The notes under the pieces are model-generated. The model did not search any database. It was not told where the DNA came from and saw only the letters and a program-made list of their open reading frames with translations. From contig CALUNB010000031.1 of NCBI GenBank assembly GCA_944321885.1, forward strand, positions 1-32,161: 32,161 bases of DNA. Reading direction: 5' to 3'. Shown piece after piece: positions 10,601 to 18,963 of the stretch. The number at the start of each line of letters is the position of its first letter. Positions within the stretch are counted from its first letter, which is position 1. The DNA is from an uncultured Bacteroidales bacterium. GTDB lineage: Bacteria > Bacteroidota > Bacteroidia > Bacteroidales > P3. A program made the translations under genes and the position numbers.

Positions 10601-11615
10601 GGGCGAAAGCCCGGCTCAGTGGACCTGCCTCACGCCCCAAGCCATCGCCGGGACTTCCTATCAGGACGACCAATGGATCAAACTGGACAAAGGATACTAC
10701 CAATACGCGGTCCGCAGCGTTTATGCCAATGGCGACAGTTCCGAAATGGCTTATTCCAACCTTATCGGCAAGGATATGGAAACCCAGGCGGTTGTCGAGG
10801 TGCATGATGCGGCGAACCAGCCGCTTGCCGATGCCAAAGTAAGCCTTTCCCTGGCTTCGGGGGAAAGCTTCGAAGCCCTCAGCGGTGCCGACGGCAAGGC
10901 TTCCTTTGAAAATATCCCGACGGGGATTTACACCCTCGGCATCACCAAGGAAGGCATGGCAGATTTCCTGCTCTACGATCTTGACTTTTCGCTCAGCAGC
11001 ACCTATTCGGTAGGGCCGTATTGCTTGGGCGACCCCATCCCGGCCCCGACCGGCCTCCAAGTGGAAGAAGGGACGGCACCCGGCAACCGGATTGCCCGCT
11101 GGCAGGCTGCCGGTTCCAGCAAGGAAACGACGGTTGCCGGAAAAACGGCTTCCCTCGCGGATTACATCCCGCTTGGAGAACAAACCAAAGACGGCCTGCT
11201 CATCTACCAGCTTTATCTGGACGGGGAACGCTGCGGTCAAACCGCCGAAACCTTCTTCCTGCTTTCCGGTTTGCAAAAGGGGCAGCACACCTTGGGTATC
11301 CGCGCCCGCCAAGGTAACCTGTATTCCCCGCTTTCGGAAGTGGAATTCAAGGTGGAGGACGTCGCCAACGAAGCCGCCGGGCTGGCTGGCATGCAGATTT
11401 GGCCAAACCCGGTTCCCGGGAAAACCTTCCATGTGCGCTGCCCGGAACCCATCCAACGCATCCGCCTCATGGATGCCGGAGGTCGGTATGAGGAAGTTGC
11501 CTTCGATGCCGGTGGAACGGCAGTCGAAGCCTGGACCTCGGCACCTGCCGGATTCTATCTGATAGAAGTGCAGACGGAAGCCGGGGTTTACAGGAGCAAG
11601 ATTATCCTGAGATAA
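7674..11615 (+). CDS. Large T9SS-secreted adhesin-like multidomain protein, 1313 aa
   Basis: A signal peptide (MKKFRMYPFVLLFPASLALTQAQA) leads a modular extracellular protein. In order: module 1 (about 68-240), an FnIII-like domain (243-310), a carboxypeptidase-regulatory-like domain (315-400), a cleaved-adhesin/choice-of-anchor-J domain (433-622, as in Porphyromonas HagA and gingipains), a second carboxypeptidase-regulatory-like domain (683-760), module 2 (772-960, a paralogue of module 1), FnIII (965-1030), a third regulatory-like domain (1040-1115), FnIII-like (1122-1235), and a T9SS type A sorting domain (1240-1313; WPNPVPGKTF and GFYLIEVQTEAGVYRSKIIL). It should cross the outer membrane through the Por system and stay on the surface or be released. 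No protease catalytic motif is evident. The divergent TPR regulator is a plausible controller. Confidence 0.88.
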   Translation: MKKFRMYPFVLLFPASLALTQAQAPQNASFERTKTLELGSTAKENVEISDAVFHITAVYTDTSSPESLNLQWTPASATKLFRYDDGNLVDGISLTNAGPRGIIGNSFTEVRSLERINWALYGDTIRERKVNILVFGLDEEGTPVLPILYSASVECQSRVLCNHNMPYPLQTPNGCFIAFSSADDRTLSLGLDDGGNDTWPFQRGVSWSNTDYLSSSFVAADRQGLDCGLMVRCHGKKADAPQEVPGRYRIYRFEAKQIDNPQNWELLSDTHMETNTYADAAYPQLPSNVYYYAVDTACAENESLPTLSHPVYKDMSTSVQLSLKTLSSTVIPEGASVSLEGLEGPVRMPVYTQTADAEGKVAFASVLKGVYKLSIEWAGFKPIEQEIDLSQENAYDLGSFNLEEYIEQAYGLAAGKTKIPNVRHLSWNPAKTLVEDVESHEDFAINSPGEAGWSYIDGDGGTPYGINNCTFPNSGKPLAFMVFNPGRTTPVLSNLPQAIPHGGEKYFAAFANMPASSSSPAPANNDFLISPAMDMGSDFTFSFYAKSYDNQYPEQFRVWYSTNGKELQDFTHELTNGPVTAPDSWTCYTYEVPQEAVYVAINYVSQDQFIFMVDDLLFVETPSQAVPLGFEVAVDGKIVDTVEGTGMETGILSQGPHTAEVTALFRTGNAGKTSLQFEVEDYPVALKAKVVSSEQQALAGVQVNLEGNFSYQSTSDAEGNILIAPVQGMETYTLELQAEDYKTLSQEVRFEQDTLDLGTLVLQDQPTPPGTLFVEADEQGRYAELSWRAPSDYKLFRKDDGRIEGGLGSNSGTEKTVVGAVHEEAAILYQISWMTATQGTNQINLFVFDLDENGMPIKRILYEQHGVDNIGLQWNTYYLEEPLECPNGFMLGVSGTGFGNVGLGADSGRDSIWPFIPRTNYLISDYTDTEMEFSLLDQQFTRNLMIRAEGSTEAFMAKSATKAVSGYKVYRSMPATGESPAQWTCLTPQAIAGTSYQDDQWIKLDKGYYQYAVRSVYANGDSSEMAYSNLIGKDMETQAVVEVHDAANQPLADAKVSLSLASGESFEALSGADGKASFENIPTGIYTLGITKEGMADFLLYDLDFSLSSTYSVGPYCLGDPIPAPTGLQVEEGTAPGNRIARWQAAGSSKETTVAGKTASLADYIPLGEQTKDGLLIYQLYLDGERCGQTAETFFLLSGLQKGQHTLGIRARQGNLYSPLSEVEFKVEDVANEAAGLAGMQIWPNPVPGKTFHVRCPEPIQRIRLMDAGGRYEEVAFDAGGTAVEAWTSAPAGFYLIEVQTEAGVYRSKIILR

Positions 11616-11616
11616 A

Positions 11617-11809
11617 CCCAAATCGGTCATTAGACTTTGGGGAGATTGCCCGCTTGTGTCATGCAGCATGCTTCTCGCCTAGCCGAAGGCGTAGCGGGCT
11701 ACGTCGAGGCGTAGCGAGAAACAGGATGCGGACAGAAGCGGGCAAGATGCCCGGAAGCCTCATTTTTCCCAATCAGAAACGGACACGGCGTGTCTAAGAC
11801 CGATTCGGG
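11617..11809. repeat. 193-bp MITE-like element, copy 2 (interior inverted)
   Basis: Same family as 4796-4987. The left end CCCAAATCGGTCATTAGAC (11617-11635) and the right end GTCTAAGACCGATTCGGG (11792-11809) are inverted repeats. The reverse complement of the interior matches the interior of copy 1 almost base for base. The left-most AAATCGG and right-most TTCGGG plus TAAAAC keep the same order as in copy 1. It fills the gap just after the stop codon of the adhesin gene. Confidence 0.75.
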
Positions 11810-11818
11810 TTAAAACAA

Positions 11819-11869
11819 GGGTGTGTCATAACGGGTTTTATTTTGACACACCCTCCTGCTTGAACAAGC
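11819..11869 (+). promoter_or_regulatory. Two hairpins in the leader of the GLUG-repeat gene
   Basis: GGGTGTGTCA (11819-11828) pairs perfectly with TGACACACCC (11844-11853) around a loop of 15 nt. A smaller GCTTG-AA-CAAGC hairpin follows at 11858-11869. They end 39 nt before the ATG at 11909. They could be the terminator region of the upstream gene, an operator, or a 5' UTR structure; no U-tract follows on the plus strand. Confidence 0.4.
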
Positions 11870-11908
11870 GTTGAAAAGAGAAAAATACAAACACAAAAAC
11901 AAACGGAT

Positions 11909-14900
11909 ATGAAAAAAAGGATTATTGCACTTACGATTTTGCTGGCTTTCCTGGGCCTTGCGTTGCAAGCACAGGGGAGCGCACCTTGGACCGGAGGCAT
12001 CGCGACCGGTTTCTCCGGCGGAAGTGGAACGGAAGACGACCCGTGGCTGATTACCACCGGGGATGAACTGGCATTCCTCGCCCAGCAAGTCTTCAACCGG
12101 GTAGACGATTACGAAGGTGAGTATTTCCGCCTCCAAAACGACATCGACTTGGGAGGGGATTTGGAGAGCCCGAGCGAATGGAGCCTTCCCATCGGACGTG
12201 GCGTATTCTATTTCCAAGGGAATTTCGATGGTAACCACAAACAAATCCTCAATATCTACCGCAACGCGGCAGACCAATCCAATGTAGGCTTTTTTGGAAG
12301 CATCGGTTCCTCGGGGTCGGTCAAGAACCTGACGGTGGCCAGCGGGACCTTGGTGGGCAAGGATTACGTGGGCGGCATCAGTGCCAAGAATGAAGGCCTT
12401 ATTGAAAACTGCTACAACTTCGCCGATATCACGTCCATGCAGACCGGAGGGCGCTTCGCATACGCCGGGGGCATTGTCGGGGACAATATGGGGACAATCC
12501 GCAACTGCGTCAACTTCGGCACCGTGACCGGGGAAAGCCGCATCGGGGGTATCGTGGGCGACCTGCATGTGAACAAACTCACCACCGGCTTGATGGAACG
12601 ATGCATCAATTTCGGCACCATCCGTATCACCGAAGGGAGTGCCTATGCCAGCATCGGAGGCCTTGCAGGTTCCATCAGCTCCGCCCCTGACAATATGGCC
12701 ATCATCCGCAACTGTGCCAATTTCGGAATACTCGACCTCAACGATTTTGAGGGAAACACACAATATTTGAGCTGTCTCGTGGGACAAATCAACACGGCAT
12801 CGTGTCTCCTTCAAAACAGCTTCTCGGCGGCACCTGTCCTGGCTGGGAACCTCTCTATCAACGACCTCGCTTCCAATTACAACAACGACTCGATTGACCA
12901 CTGCTACAACGACCTCCAGATTTCGGGCCAAAGCGGTTCCCATAGCGTATCCACCTCTTTTCTCACCTCAGCTTCCGGCATCGAAGGCTGGGATGCGGAA
13001 ATCTGGTCCTTTGAAGAAGGGGCCTACCCTATGCTGAAAGCCTTTGAAGACGAGCCACAAGTGGCCATCGGTGCCTCCGTGCCCTTGCTTTATTACGCGT
13101 CTGAAACCGATTACGATACCTACAAAGCCGTCAAACGCGACTTTGAACTGCCTGCCATCGGCAATGCCGTCTGGACGGTAACCAAAGGCTCCACCGTTAG
13201 CATTTCCGGCACGACCGCCACGGTGACCCGTTTGGCAGACAAGACGGATAGTGTCTCCCTGCAAGTGGAACGCGGCGGCCAGACCCGTCAGTTCAACCTC
13301 ATCGTCCTGATGCAGGCTGTTCCCCTCTCGATTGCCCAAGTCGAACACGGTACCATCCGCGTATGGAACGGGGAAACCGAAGTGTTGGACGGAACTTCGG
13401 TAGAAGACAATACCCTGCTCCGCCTGGAAGCCCTTCCCGAAGAGGGTTGGTTGCTGGACCATTTCCTTGTCAATGGAGAGCGGCAAGATGAACCTACTTT
13501 CAATGTGAACGGGCAAACCGAGATTTCCGCTATTTTCATGCCTGACAGGGATCCCGAACCTTGGGACGGCAGCATCGCCACCTCCTTCGGGGGTGGTACC
13601 GGTTCGGTCTCGGCTCCCTACCAAATCCGGACCCCGGCGGAATTGGCCTATCTGGCCCAACAAGTCAATGCGGGCCAAACTTATCCCAATACCTATTTCC
13701 TCTTGGTATTCAATCTGGATTTGAACCATCAGGAATGGACGCCCATCGGCATATACAGCGGTTCGGAATCCACCACCTATGCTTTTGCCGGACATTTCGA
13801 AGGCAACAACAAATCAATCAAGAACATGCGCATCACCGACAACAGCCTCGCTTATGCCGGTCTTTTCGGAGGAACCGATGCCAGTGGTAGCATTTCCAAC
13901 CTTTCGGTGGACAGTTCGTTCATCCATGTCGAACGAGGTGAAGAATTGGGGCAAGCGGGTTTGCTTGCCGCCAATTCCGGCGCGACTTTAACCAATTGCA
14001 GTGTTTCCGGACGTGTAGAAGGAAACGTACAACATGCTGGAGGCTTGGTCGGCTATGCCCGCCTCCGAATCAACCACTGCACCAACTACGCCACCGTCAT
14101 CAACCAAGGTAGTTATGCCGGAGGCATTGCCGGAACTGCCTTTGTAGCCACCCTCAGCCATTGTTCCAACCTCGCCGACAGTATCGTGGCCAGTTCAAGC
14201 GCCGGAGGTATCTGCGGTACCGGAAGCCGTTCCGACATAACGGACTGCCTCAACCGGGCCAACGTCCATTCCGATGATTTGGCAGGAGGAATAACTGCCA
14301 TGTTCTCAGGTGATCCAAGTATGGGTGGCGCCAGTCTCGAACGCTGCCTCAATGAAGGGAACATCTCCGGCGAATCCGCCGGAGGCATCAGCGCCCTGCC
14401 CGGCGGAAACATCAGCGACTGCCTCAATATCGGCAGCATCTATGGCCTGAACGATGCCGGAGGCATTGCTGCCAACAGTGGCAACGCGTCCAACCTTCTC
14501 GCCAATGTATACAATTTGGGGGAAATCCTTGCCGATCAAAACGGCTACGCGGGAGAAATCCTCGGTTCTTTCACCTACGGTAGCCTGCGCAACACGTATT
14601 TCGACAAGCAAATCAGGCCTCATGCCTTGGCGGTCGGGAACCAAGCGAACCGGGCCGAACGGGCCTTGTTGACCGGGCAGTTCACAGACTCCCTGCCCAC
14701 CGGCTTCGACACCACGGCCTGGCAGCACGTCAAAGGCCAATATCCCGTCCTGAAAGGCCTCCCGGCTTCGGATTTCCTCAAACTGCAAACCGCTGCCTTG
14801 CAACTGCATGCCACCAACGACAGCATCTATGAAACCCCGGAAGATGTAAGCCGCGACATGAGGATTTTCACCCAATCCGGCGTGCAATGGGCGGTCGAAA

Positions 14901-15955
14901 AAGGAACGACCCTTCAAGTAGAAGGGGGCATTCTCCGCGTGAACCCGCTGGCAGATGTCGATACCTGCCTTGTGGCCGCCACCTTGGGCGATTTCCGGAA
15001 GGAATACAGGATCCTGGTTTCGCCCTTGCGCTACCGTCTCCTGATCCAAAACAGCGAAGGTGGTTCCATCTTGGCCACCAACACCCAAGGGGAAAGTTTG
15101 AACAGCGGTGTGGAACTGACCCCCAACGACAGCGTATGGCTCAGCACCCAGCCGGAAACCGGATACTACTTCTCCCGATGGTTCGACGGGGACACGGCTT
15201 CCCGCAAACTCCTGATCATGGACGAGGACAAGACGGTTTCGGCCAGCTTTGCCAAATACAGCTTCACTATCACGGCCTCGGCCAATGAAGGCGGCAGCAT
15301 CACGCCTTCGGGTGAAATCGCGGTGGAATACGGTGCCAGCCAGACCTTCACGCTCATGCCCCAGGACGGCTACAAGACCGATTCCTTGATTGTGGACGGC
15401 GAAGCGGCCGAAGTCCGGAATACCTACACTTTCACCCATGTGGAAGCCGACCACAGCATCCGGGCCGTCTTCTCGCCGCTCAGCTTCACGATTACGGCTT
15501 CCTGCGATGAACACGGCAGCATCTCGCCCTCGGGAGAAAGTACGGTGGAATACGGGCAAAGCCTCACCTACACGATTACGCCCGACGAGGGTTACAAAGT
15601 AGAAAACCTGCTTATCGACGGGGTGCCGGTGGAAGCGGCTTCGACCTACACTTTCAACACCGTCATCGCCGACCATACCATCCACGCCACGTTCAAGGAA
15701 GAAACGGGCAATGAGTCCCGTCTCGCCGCTTGGCTCGACCTCTATGTCCGCGATGGCATGATTGTGGCCGCCAACCGTCTCTCCCAGGATGTGGATATCG
15801 AAATTCTCGATGCCAAGGCTTCGTTGCAGGGCCGTTCCCGCCTCGCGGCCTTCTCCACCGCCTACATCCCGGTTCCCGCGCCCGGCCTCTACCTGATCCG
15901 GGCCAGCCAGAACGGGGAATCTGCCATCTACAAGATTCTGGTAGGCAGGCGCTGA
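11909..15955 (+). CDS. T9SS-secreted GLUG/InlB-repeat surface protein, 1348 aa
   Basis: A signal peptide (MKKRIIALTILLAFLGLALQAQ) is followed by two large homologous blocks, each opening with an APWTGGIATGFSGG- or EPWDGSIATSFGGG-type sequence (about 25 and 550). Each holds many GLUG-like repeats of the form (G)GI-G-----I-NC-N-G-I, predicted beta-solenoid. Each block ends in an Ig-like stretch and an InlB-B-type repeat. Two further InlB-B/Flg_new repeats (YSFTITASANEGGSITPSGE, and FTITASCDEHGSISPSGE) start near 1117. The C-terminal part from about 1274 (PGLYLIRASQNGESAIYKIL) looks like a T9SS sorting domain. The likely role is surface adhesion or substrate binding; no enzymatic motif is seen. 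It lies in the same direction as the 1313-aa adhesin gene, separated by a repeat element and hairpins, so it may have its own promoter. Confidence 0.85.
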   Translation: MKKRIIALTILLAFLGLALQAQGSAPWTGGIATGFSGGSGTEDDPWLITTGDELAFLAQQVFNRVDDYEGEYFRLQNDIDLGGDLESPSEWSLPIGRGVFYFQGNFDGNHKQILNIYRNAADQSNVGFFGSIGSSGSVKNLTVASGTLVGKDYVGGISAKNEGLIENCYNFADITSMQTGGRFAYAGGIVGDNMGTIRNCVNFGTVTGESRIGGIVGDLHVNKLTTGLMERCINFGTIRITEGSAYASIGGLAGSISSAPDNMAIIRNCANFGILDLNDFEGNTQYLSCLVGQINTASCLLQNSFSAAPVLAGNLSINDLASNYNNDSIDHCYNDLQISGQSGSHSVSTSFLTSASGIEGWDAEIWSFEEGAYPMLKAFEDEPQVAIGASVPLLYYASETDYDTYKAVKRDFELPAIGNAVWTVTKGSTVSISGTTATVTRLADKTDSVSLQVERGGQTRQFNLIVLMQAVPLSIAQVEHGTIRVWNGETEVLDGTSVEDNTLLRLEALPEEGWLLDHFLVNGERQDEPTFNVNGQTEISAIFMPDRDPEPWDGSIATSFGGGTGSVSAPYQIRTPAELAYLAQQVNAGQTYPNTYFLLVFNLDLNHQEWTPIGIYSGSESTTYAFAGHFEGNNKSIKNMRITDNSLAYAGLFGGTDASGSISNLSVDSSFIHVERGEELGQAGLLAANSGATLTNCSVSGRVEGNVQHAGGLVGYARLRINHCTNYATVINQGSYAGGIAGTAFVATLSHCSNLADSIVASSSAGGICGTGSRSDITDCLNRANVHSDDLAGGITAMFSGDPSMGGASLERCLNEGNISGESAGGISALPGGNISDCLNIGSIYGLNDAGGIAANSGNASNLLANVYNLGEILADQNGYAGEILGSFTYGSLRNTYFDKQIRPHALAVGNQANRAERALLTGQFTDSLPTGFDTTAWQHVKGQYPVLKGLPASDFLKLQTAALQLHATNDSIYETPEDVSRDMRIFTQSGVQWAVEKGTTLQVEGGILRVNPLADVDTCLVAATLGDFRKEYRILVSPLRYRLLIQNSEGGSILATNTQGESLNSGVELTPNDSVWLSTQPETGYYFSRWFDGDTASRKLLIMDEDKTVSASFAKYSFTITASANEGGSITPSGEIAVEYGASQTFTLMPQDGYKTDSLIVDGEAAEVRNTYTFTHVEADHSIRAVFSPLSFTITASCDEHGSISPSGESTVEYGQSLTYTITPDEGYKVENLLIDGVPVEAASTYTFNTVIADHTIHATFKEETGNESRLAAWLDLYVRDGMIVAANRLSQDVDIEILDAKASLQGRSRLAAFSTAYIPVPAPGLYLIRASQNGESAIYKILVGRR

Positions 15956-16098
15956 GAGTGATGAATAGAACCCGGGAACAAGGAGGGCGACTCTAAAGCC
16001 AGCTTTTCGACAGGGGATCCACGCCAAAGGGTATCCTATCGTGGTTTCCCTGTCGGAAGGATAGCGTCCGGGGTTCCTATTCGGAGTTCCTTCCTTAG

Positions 16099-16145
16099 AA
16101 AACCCGCAAGACCGAGCCTTGAAAGGCCCCGTCTTGCGGGTTTTT
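16099..16145 (+). terminator. Strong Rho-independent terminator
   Basis: AAAACCCGCAAGAC (16099-16112) pairs with GTCTTGCGGGTTTT (16131-16144), 14 bp, and the T-run ends the 3' arm. It stands 143 bp after the stop of the GLUG-repeat gene and also suits the convergent minus-strand gene. The preceding 15956-16098 has no recognised feature. Confidence 0.85.
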
Positions 16146-16162
16146 CATTGAGTGTACCGAAC

Positions 16163-16254
16163 CATTCGATTAAGCCGAGCACCATGCCAAGCTTGCCTGA
16201 ACCCTGCCGAGGTACAGCCAGTCTTCGGCGAAGCCAGATTGCCCATTATCACAC
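16163..16254 (-). repeat. Degenerate REP-like unit abutting a half-element end
   Basis: Read on the minus strand, 16235 to 16163 gives GGCTTCGCCGAA, the box CCTCGGC, a decayed hairpin containing GCAAGCTTGGCATGG, then GCTCGGCTTAATCGAA. It is a diverged copy of the 74-bp unit at 1-150. Directly to its right, GATTGCCCATTATCAC (from about 16237) is one end of the GCGGCGCGTGATAATGGGC family, so two repeat families meet here. It lies downstream of the HdeD-like gene. Confidence 0.65.
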
Positions 16255-16294
16255 ATCGCCTTTAAAACCACCCATCCACGGCGCGCAACAGCCC

Positions 16295-16900
16295 CTACTC
16301 CACCACTTCGGCTTCCTGCGGTTTGAACCGCTGGTGAATCTTACGCAAACGGAAAGAAATATCAATCATCCAACAACCCATCACCAAGCAGCCTACACCC
16401 GTCAGCACGATAACCGCCGGAATCCCCAACTGGAAAGGCTTGACAAGAATGCAAAGCGAAAGCAGCAACAACAAGATACCGGAAGCCGTGGTCCAGCCAT
16501 TGCCAGGCACGCCCAAGGCCCCCATGTCGCTGCCGAAACTGATCATCATGATGCTGTGGGTCAACATCCAGACCCCCATGTAAACCGGCAAGGCAAGCAA
16601 AGTAACTTGGGGATAAGCAATCAGAAGAATCCCGAGAATCAAGTCGAAAACACTACCCACAATGGAGTAGGTCCGCATCGCAAAGAAATTCCGGCTGCCA
16701 AGCGAGACCACCAAGCCCACGATTCCGCTCACCAGCATCAGGACGGCAAACAGCACGCTCAAGGCCACGTAACTTTCCCCCGGACTGCAAAATACCACGA
16801 TACCAGCCACGATAGCCAAAATTCCTGTCACCAACAGAAGCCACCAATGCTTGACGACCTTCCCCGCCTTGCGGATGATTTGTTCAAAATAAGAATCCAT
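16295..16900 (-). CDS. HdeD/DUF308-family membrane protein
   Basis: The 201-aa product starts at ATG 16900 (MDSYFEQIIRKAGKVVKHWW). An in-frame upstream extension of 21 codons is Pro/Gly/Arg-rich and unlike the family. There are about six hydrophobic segments, including WWLLLVTGILAIVAGIVVF, ALSVLFAVLMLVSGIVGLVV, IVGSVFDLILGILLI and ASGILLLLLSLCILVKPF, each followed by short polar turns, in the doubled three-helix pattern of DUF308. HdeD is linked to acid resistance in E. coli, but for most homologues the role is unknown. It is a single gene with repeats on both sides. Confidence 0.8.
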   Translation of the reverse strand: MDSYFEQIIRKAGKVVKHWWLLLVTGILAIVAGIVVFCSPGESYVALSVLFAVLMLVSGIVGLVVSLGSRNFFAMRTYSIVGSVFDLILGILLIAYPQVTLLALPVYMGVWMLTHSIMMISFGSDMGALGVPGNGWTTASGILLLLLSLCILVKPFQLGIPAVIVLTGVGCLVMGCWMIDISFRLRKIHQRFKPQEAEVVE

Positions 16901-17073
16901 GTTTTCTGGTTTTGTCCCCGTCCTACCGGCAAACGGCAGCGGAAGCCTCCCGCCTTCCGGCAAGAACAGGTTTGTTCATAATCAGAATCCATTACCAAAA
17001 AGCATGCAACCCCGTTTTCCAAGGCAAATTTTCATGAAATCCGACAATTTGGCAGCTCCGATTCCGAGACAAC

Positions 17074-17103
17074 AAAAAAGGGAACCCGTCAACCGGATTC
17101 CCT
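17074..17103 (-). terminator. Rho-independent terminator downstream of ilvE
   Basis: On the minus strand AGGGAATCC pairs with GGTTCCCT (one bulged base), followed directly by six T residues. It lies about 160 bp after the ilvE stop codon, beyond the 124-bp repeat element, and ahead of the HdeD-like gene, whose leader it separates. Confidence 0.75.
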
Positions 17104-17133
17104 CTTTGCATTTGTGTCTTTTTTAACCTATTC

Positions 17134-17257
17134 GGCGGCGCGTCAGAATGGGTGAGATGCAAGGCGCTGAGAGCGAGAACGAAGGAGCGTACTCTAGTAC
17201 GTGACTGAGTTCGAGTCTCGAAAGCAACGCAGCAGATTGCCCATTATCACGCGCCGC
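17134..17257. repeat. 124-bp inverted-repeat element
   Basis: The ends GGCGGCGCGTCAGAATGGG and CCCATTATCACGCGCCGC are inverted repeats. The interior contains a palindromic CGTACTCTAGTACG hairpin and the stretch GAGTTCGAGTCTCG. The shorter relative at 2103-2158 keeps just the ends. This copy lies 7 bp from the ilvE stop codon. A T-loop-like GTTCGAGTC made me check for a tRNA; no cloverleaf forms. Confidence 0.65.
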
Positions 17258-17264
17258 AAAAAAA

Positions 17265-18284
17265 CTACTCCACTATCAAATTCCAACCATGCCTATCCTC
17301 GGCTTCCCCTTCCTGGATAGCTTTCAAAGCATGGTACAACTTGGTCGAAACCGGACCGGCCTGGCCGTCCTTGCTGACCACGTATTCCTTGCCCGTGGAG
17401 CGGTCCACGATCTTGCTGATCGGCGAAATGACCGCAGCCGTACCGCAAGCCCCGATTTCGTCGAACGAAGCCAATTCTTCCTCTTCGATAGGACGACGTT
17501 CCACTTCCATGCCCATGTCGGCAGCAATCTGCTGCAAGCTCATGTTGGTGATGGAACGCAGGATGGAATGCGAATCCGGAGTAATGTACTTATTGCCCTT
17601 GATGGCGAAGAAGTTGGCAGGACCGGCCTCATCGATGTACTTGTGTTCTTTCGAATCGAGGAACAACACAGTCGAATAGCCTTCTTCGTGGGCACGTTCG
17701 CTGGCACGCAAGGATGCCGCGTAGTTCCCGCCCACCTTGAACAGACCGGTACCGAGAGGAGCCACACGGTCGTAGTCCTTCACGATTTGCATGGGAACGG
17801 GTTTGAAACCGCTCTTGAAGTAAGGGCCTACAGGACCACCGAACACGATGAACATGTATTCCTTGGCCGGTTTCACCCCTACTTCGGCACCCGAACCGAT
17901 CAACAAGGGACGGAGGTAGAACGAAGCCCCTTCCCCATAAGGCGGGATGTATTTTTCATTCAGTTTCACTACCTTCTTGCAAGCCTCGATGAAGAGTTCG
18001 GTAGGAACCGGCTGCATCAGGATACCGTTGGCGGAAAGAACCAAACGCTTGGCGTTTTCATCCGGACGGAACATACGGATCTTGCCGTCCTTGCCCCGGA
18101 AAGCTTTCATGCCTTCGAAGGCTTCCTGGCCGTAATGGAGGCAGGTCGCCGCCATATGCAAGTTAATCATTTCATCGTCGCGAACTTCGAGATCGCTCCA
18201 TTTGCCGTCCTTGTAGTAAGCGCGGACATTGTAATCGGTCTTGAAATAACCGAAAGGCAAATTTTTCCAATCAATCTGGCTCAT
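17265..18284 (-). CDS. ilvE: Branched-chain amino acid aminotransferase
   Basis: The 339-aa product is a fold-type IV PLP aminotransferase that interconverts Leu, Ile and Val with their 2-oxo acids, with glutamate/2-oxoglutarate as partner. It belongs to the group of larger BCATs shared by eukaryotes and many Bacteroidota. The PLP lysine is K183 in LFKVGGNYAASLRA. HYGQEAFEGMKAFRG (50-64) and FYLRPLLIGSG (122-132) are typical active-site and substrate loops. EAGPANFFAI and the CGTAAVISPI region near the C-terminus bind the cofactor phosphate. The ATG at 18284 matches the family start. It is monocistronic, with a repeat and a terminator following. Confidence 0.96.
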   Translation of the reverse strand: MSQIDWKNLPFGYFKTDYNVRAYYKDGKWSDLEVRDDEMINLHMAATCLHYGQEAFEGMKAFRGKDGKIRMFRPDENAKRLVLSANGILMQPVPTELFIEACKKVVKLNEKYIPPYGEGASFYLRPLLIGSGAEVGVKPAKEYMFIVFGGPVGPYFKSGFKPVPMQIVKDYDRVAPLGTGLFKVGGNYAASLRASERAHEEGYSTVLFLDSKEHKYIDEAGPANFFAIKGNKYITPDSHSILRSITNMSLQQIAADMGMEVERRPIEEEELASFDEIGACGTAAVISPISKIVDRSTGKEYVVSKDGQAGPVSTKLYHALKAIQEGEAEDRHGWNLIVE

Positions 18285-18493
18285 ATTATCGGATTTTTTA
18301 ATTGAACTCTACTCGCATTCCCGCCAAAGGACGAAAGCCTCGTTTTCAACACCTTGGCAAGAAACAAAGCTCGTTTCCGAAGCAAGGGACGCCCGAAAAA
18401 CCTTGCGAAGATACGAATATTTTCAGAAGCTGCCCCATGAGGTTTCAGGATTTTATTTGCCGGGACTTTCCCCATGCCACCCGGTGAATTTCG

Positions 18494-18501
18494 TACTTTT
18501 G
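18494..18501 (+). promoter_or_regulatory. Possible -7 element upstream of crcB
   Basis: TACTTTTG matches the Bacteroidota -7 consensus TAnnTTTG and lies 58 nt before the crcB ATG. No TTTG is at the expected -33 spacing (the nearest TTTC is 23 nt away). I saw no fluoride riboswitch in 18285-18559. Confidence 0.3.
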
Positions 18502-18559
18502 CCAAGGATTCCATCCAGCGGGACATAGTTTCCCCTAACACACGGAAAACTCAACTTTT

Positions 18560-18946
18560 ATGCTGAAAATCTGGATAGCCGTTTTCCTCGGAGGCGGGTT
18601 CGGCAGTTTGCTGCGCTACGGGGCACAAACCCTTTTACAGGGAAATGTTTCCCCGAGCCTTTTCCCCTATGCCACCTTTGGGGTCAACATCATCGGCAGC
18701 TTCTTGATCGGGCTGTTTTCCGTCCTCTCCGCACGCTTCGGATGGTCCGAGGAGACACGGTTTTTCCTGACCACCGGCCTGTGTGGCGGCTTCACGACTT
18801 TCTCCACTTTCAGTCATGAAGGCATGAACCTGCTCAAGAACGGGAATTACGGAATATTTTTCTTCTATCTTGTGTCGAGCCTCCTTATCGGCATCGCGAC
18901 GGCTTTTGCAGGAAACCGGACCGGATTATGGTTCGCAGGCAAATAA
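18560..18946 (+). CDS. crcB: CrcB/FluC fluoride channel
   Basis: The 128-aa, four-helix protein matches the Fluc fluoride exporters, which work as dual-topology dimers in the inner membrane and remove fluoride. Motifs are GGGFGSLLRY (11-20), the asparagine helix GVNIIGSFLIG (41-51), and TTGLCGGFTTFSTFSHE (71-87) with the phenylalanine track. Length and start (ATG 18560) fit the family. It converges with the PCMD-like gene, leaving only 17 bp between the two stop codons. Confidence 0.96.
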   Translation: MLKIWIAVFLGGGFGSLLRYGAQTLLQGNVSPSLFPYATFGVNIIGSFLIGLFSVLSARFGWSEETRFFLTTGLCGGFTTFSTFSHEGMNLLKNGNYGIFFFYLVSSLLIGIATAFAGNRTGLWFAGK

Positions 18947-18963
18947 AGACATTCGTCCCACGC

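Noticed and set aside
9228..11669. 813-codon open frame on the minus strand opposite the adhesin
   Set aside because: It is fully antisense to a gene with clear domains. It has no signal, domain or start context, and is explained by the codon bias of the sense gene.
17190..17240. Possible tRNA (GTTCGAGTC-like T-loop)
   Set aside because: No acceptor, D or anticodon stems form. The segment is the interior of an inverted-repeat element.
18470..18559. Fluoride riboswitch before crcB
   Set aside because: The conserved crcB-motif pseudoknot sequence is not recognisable here.
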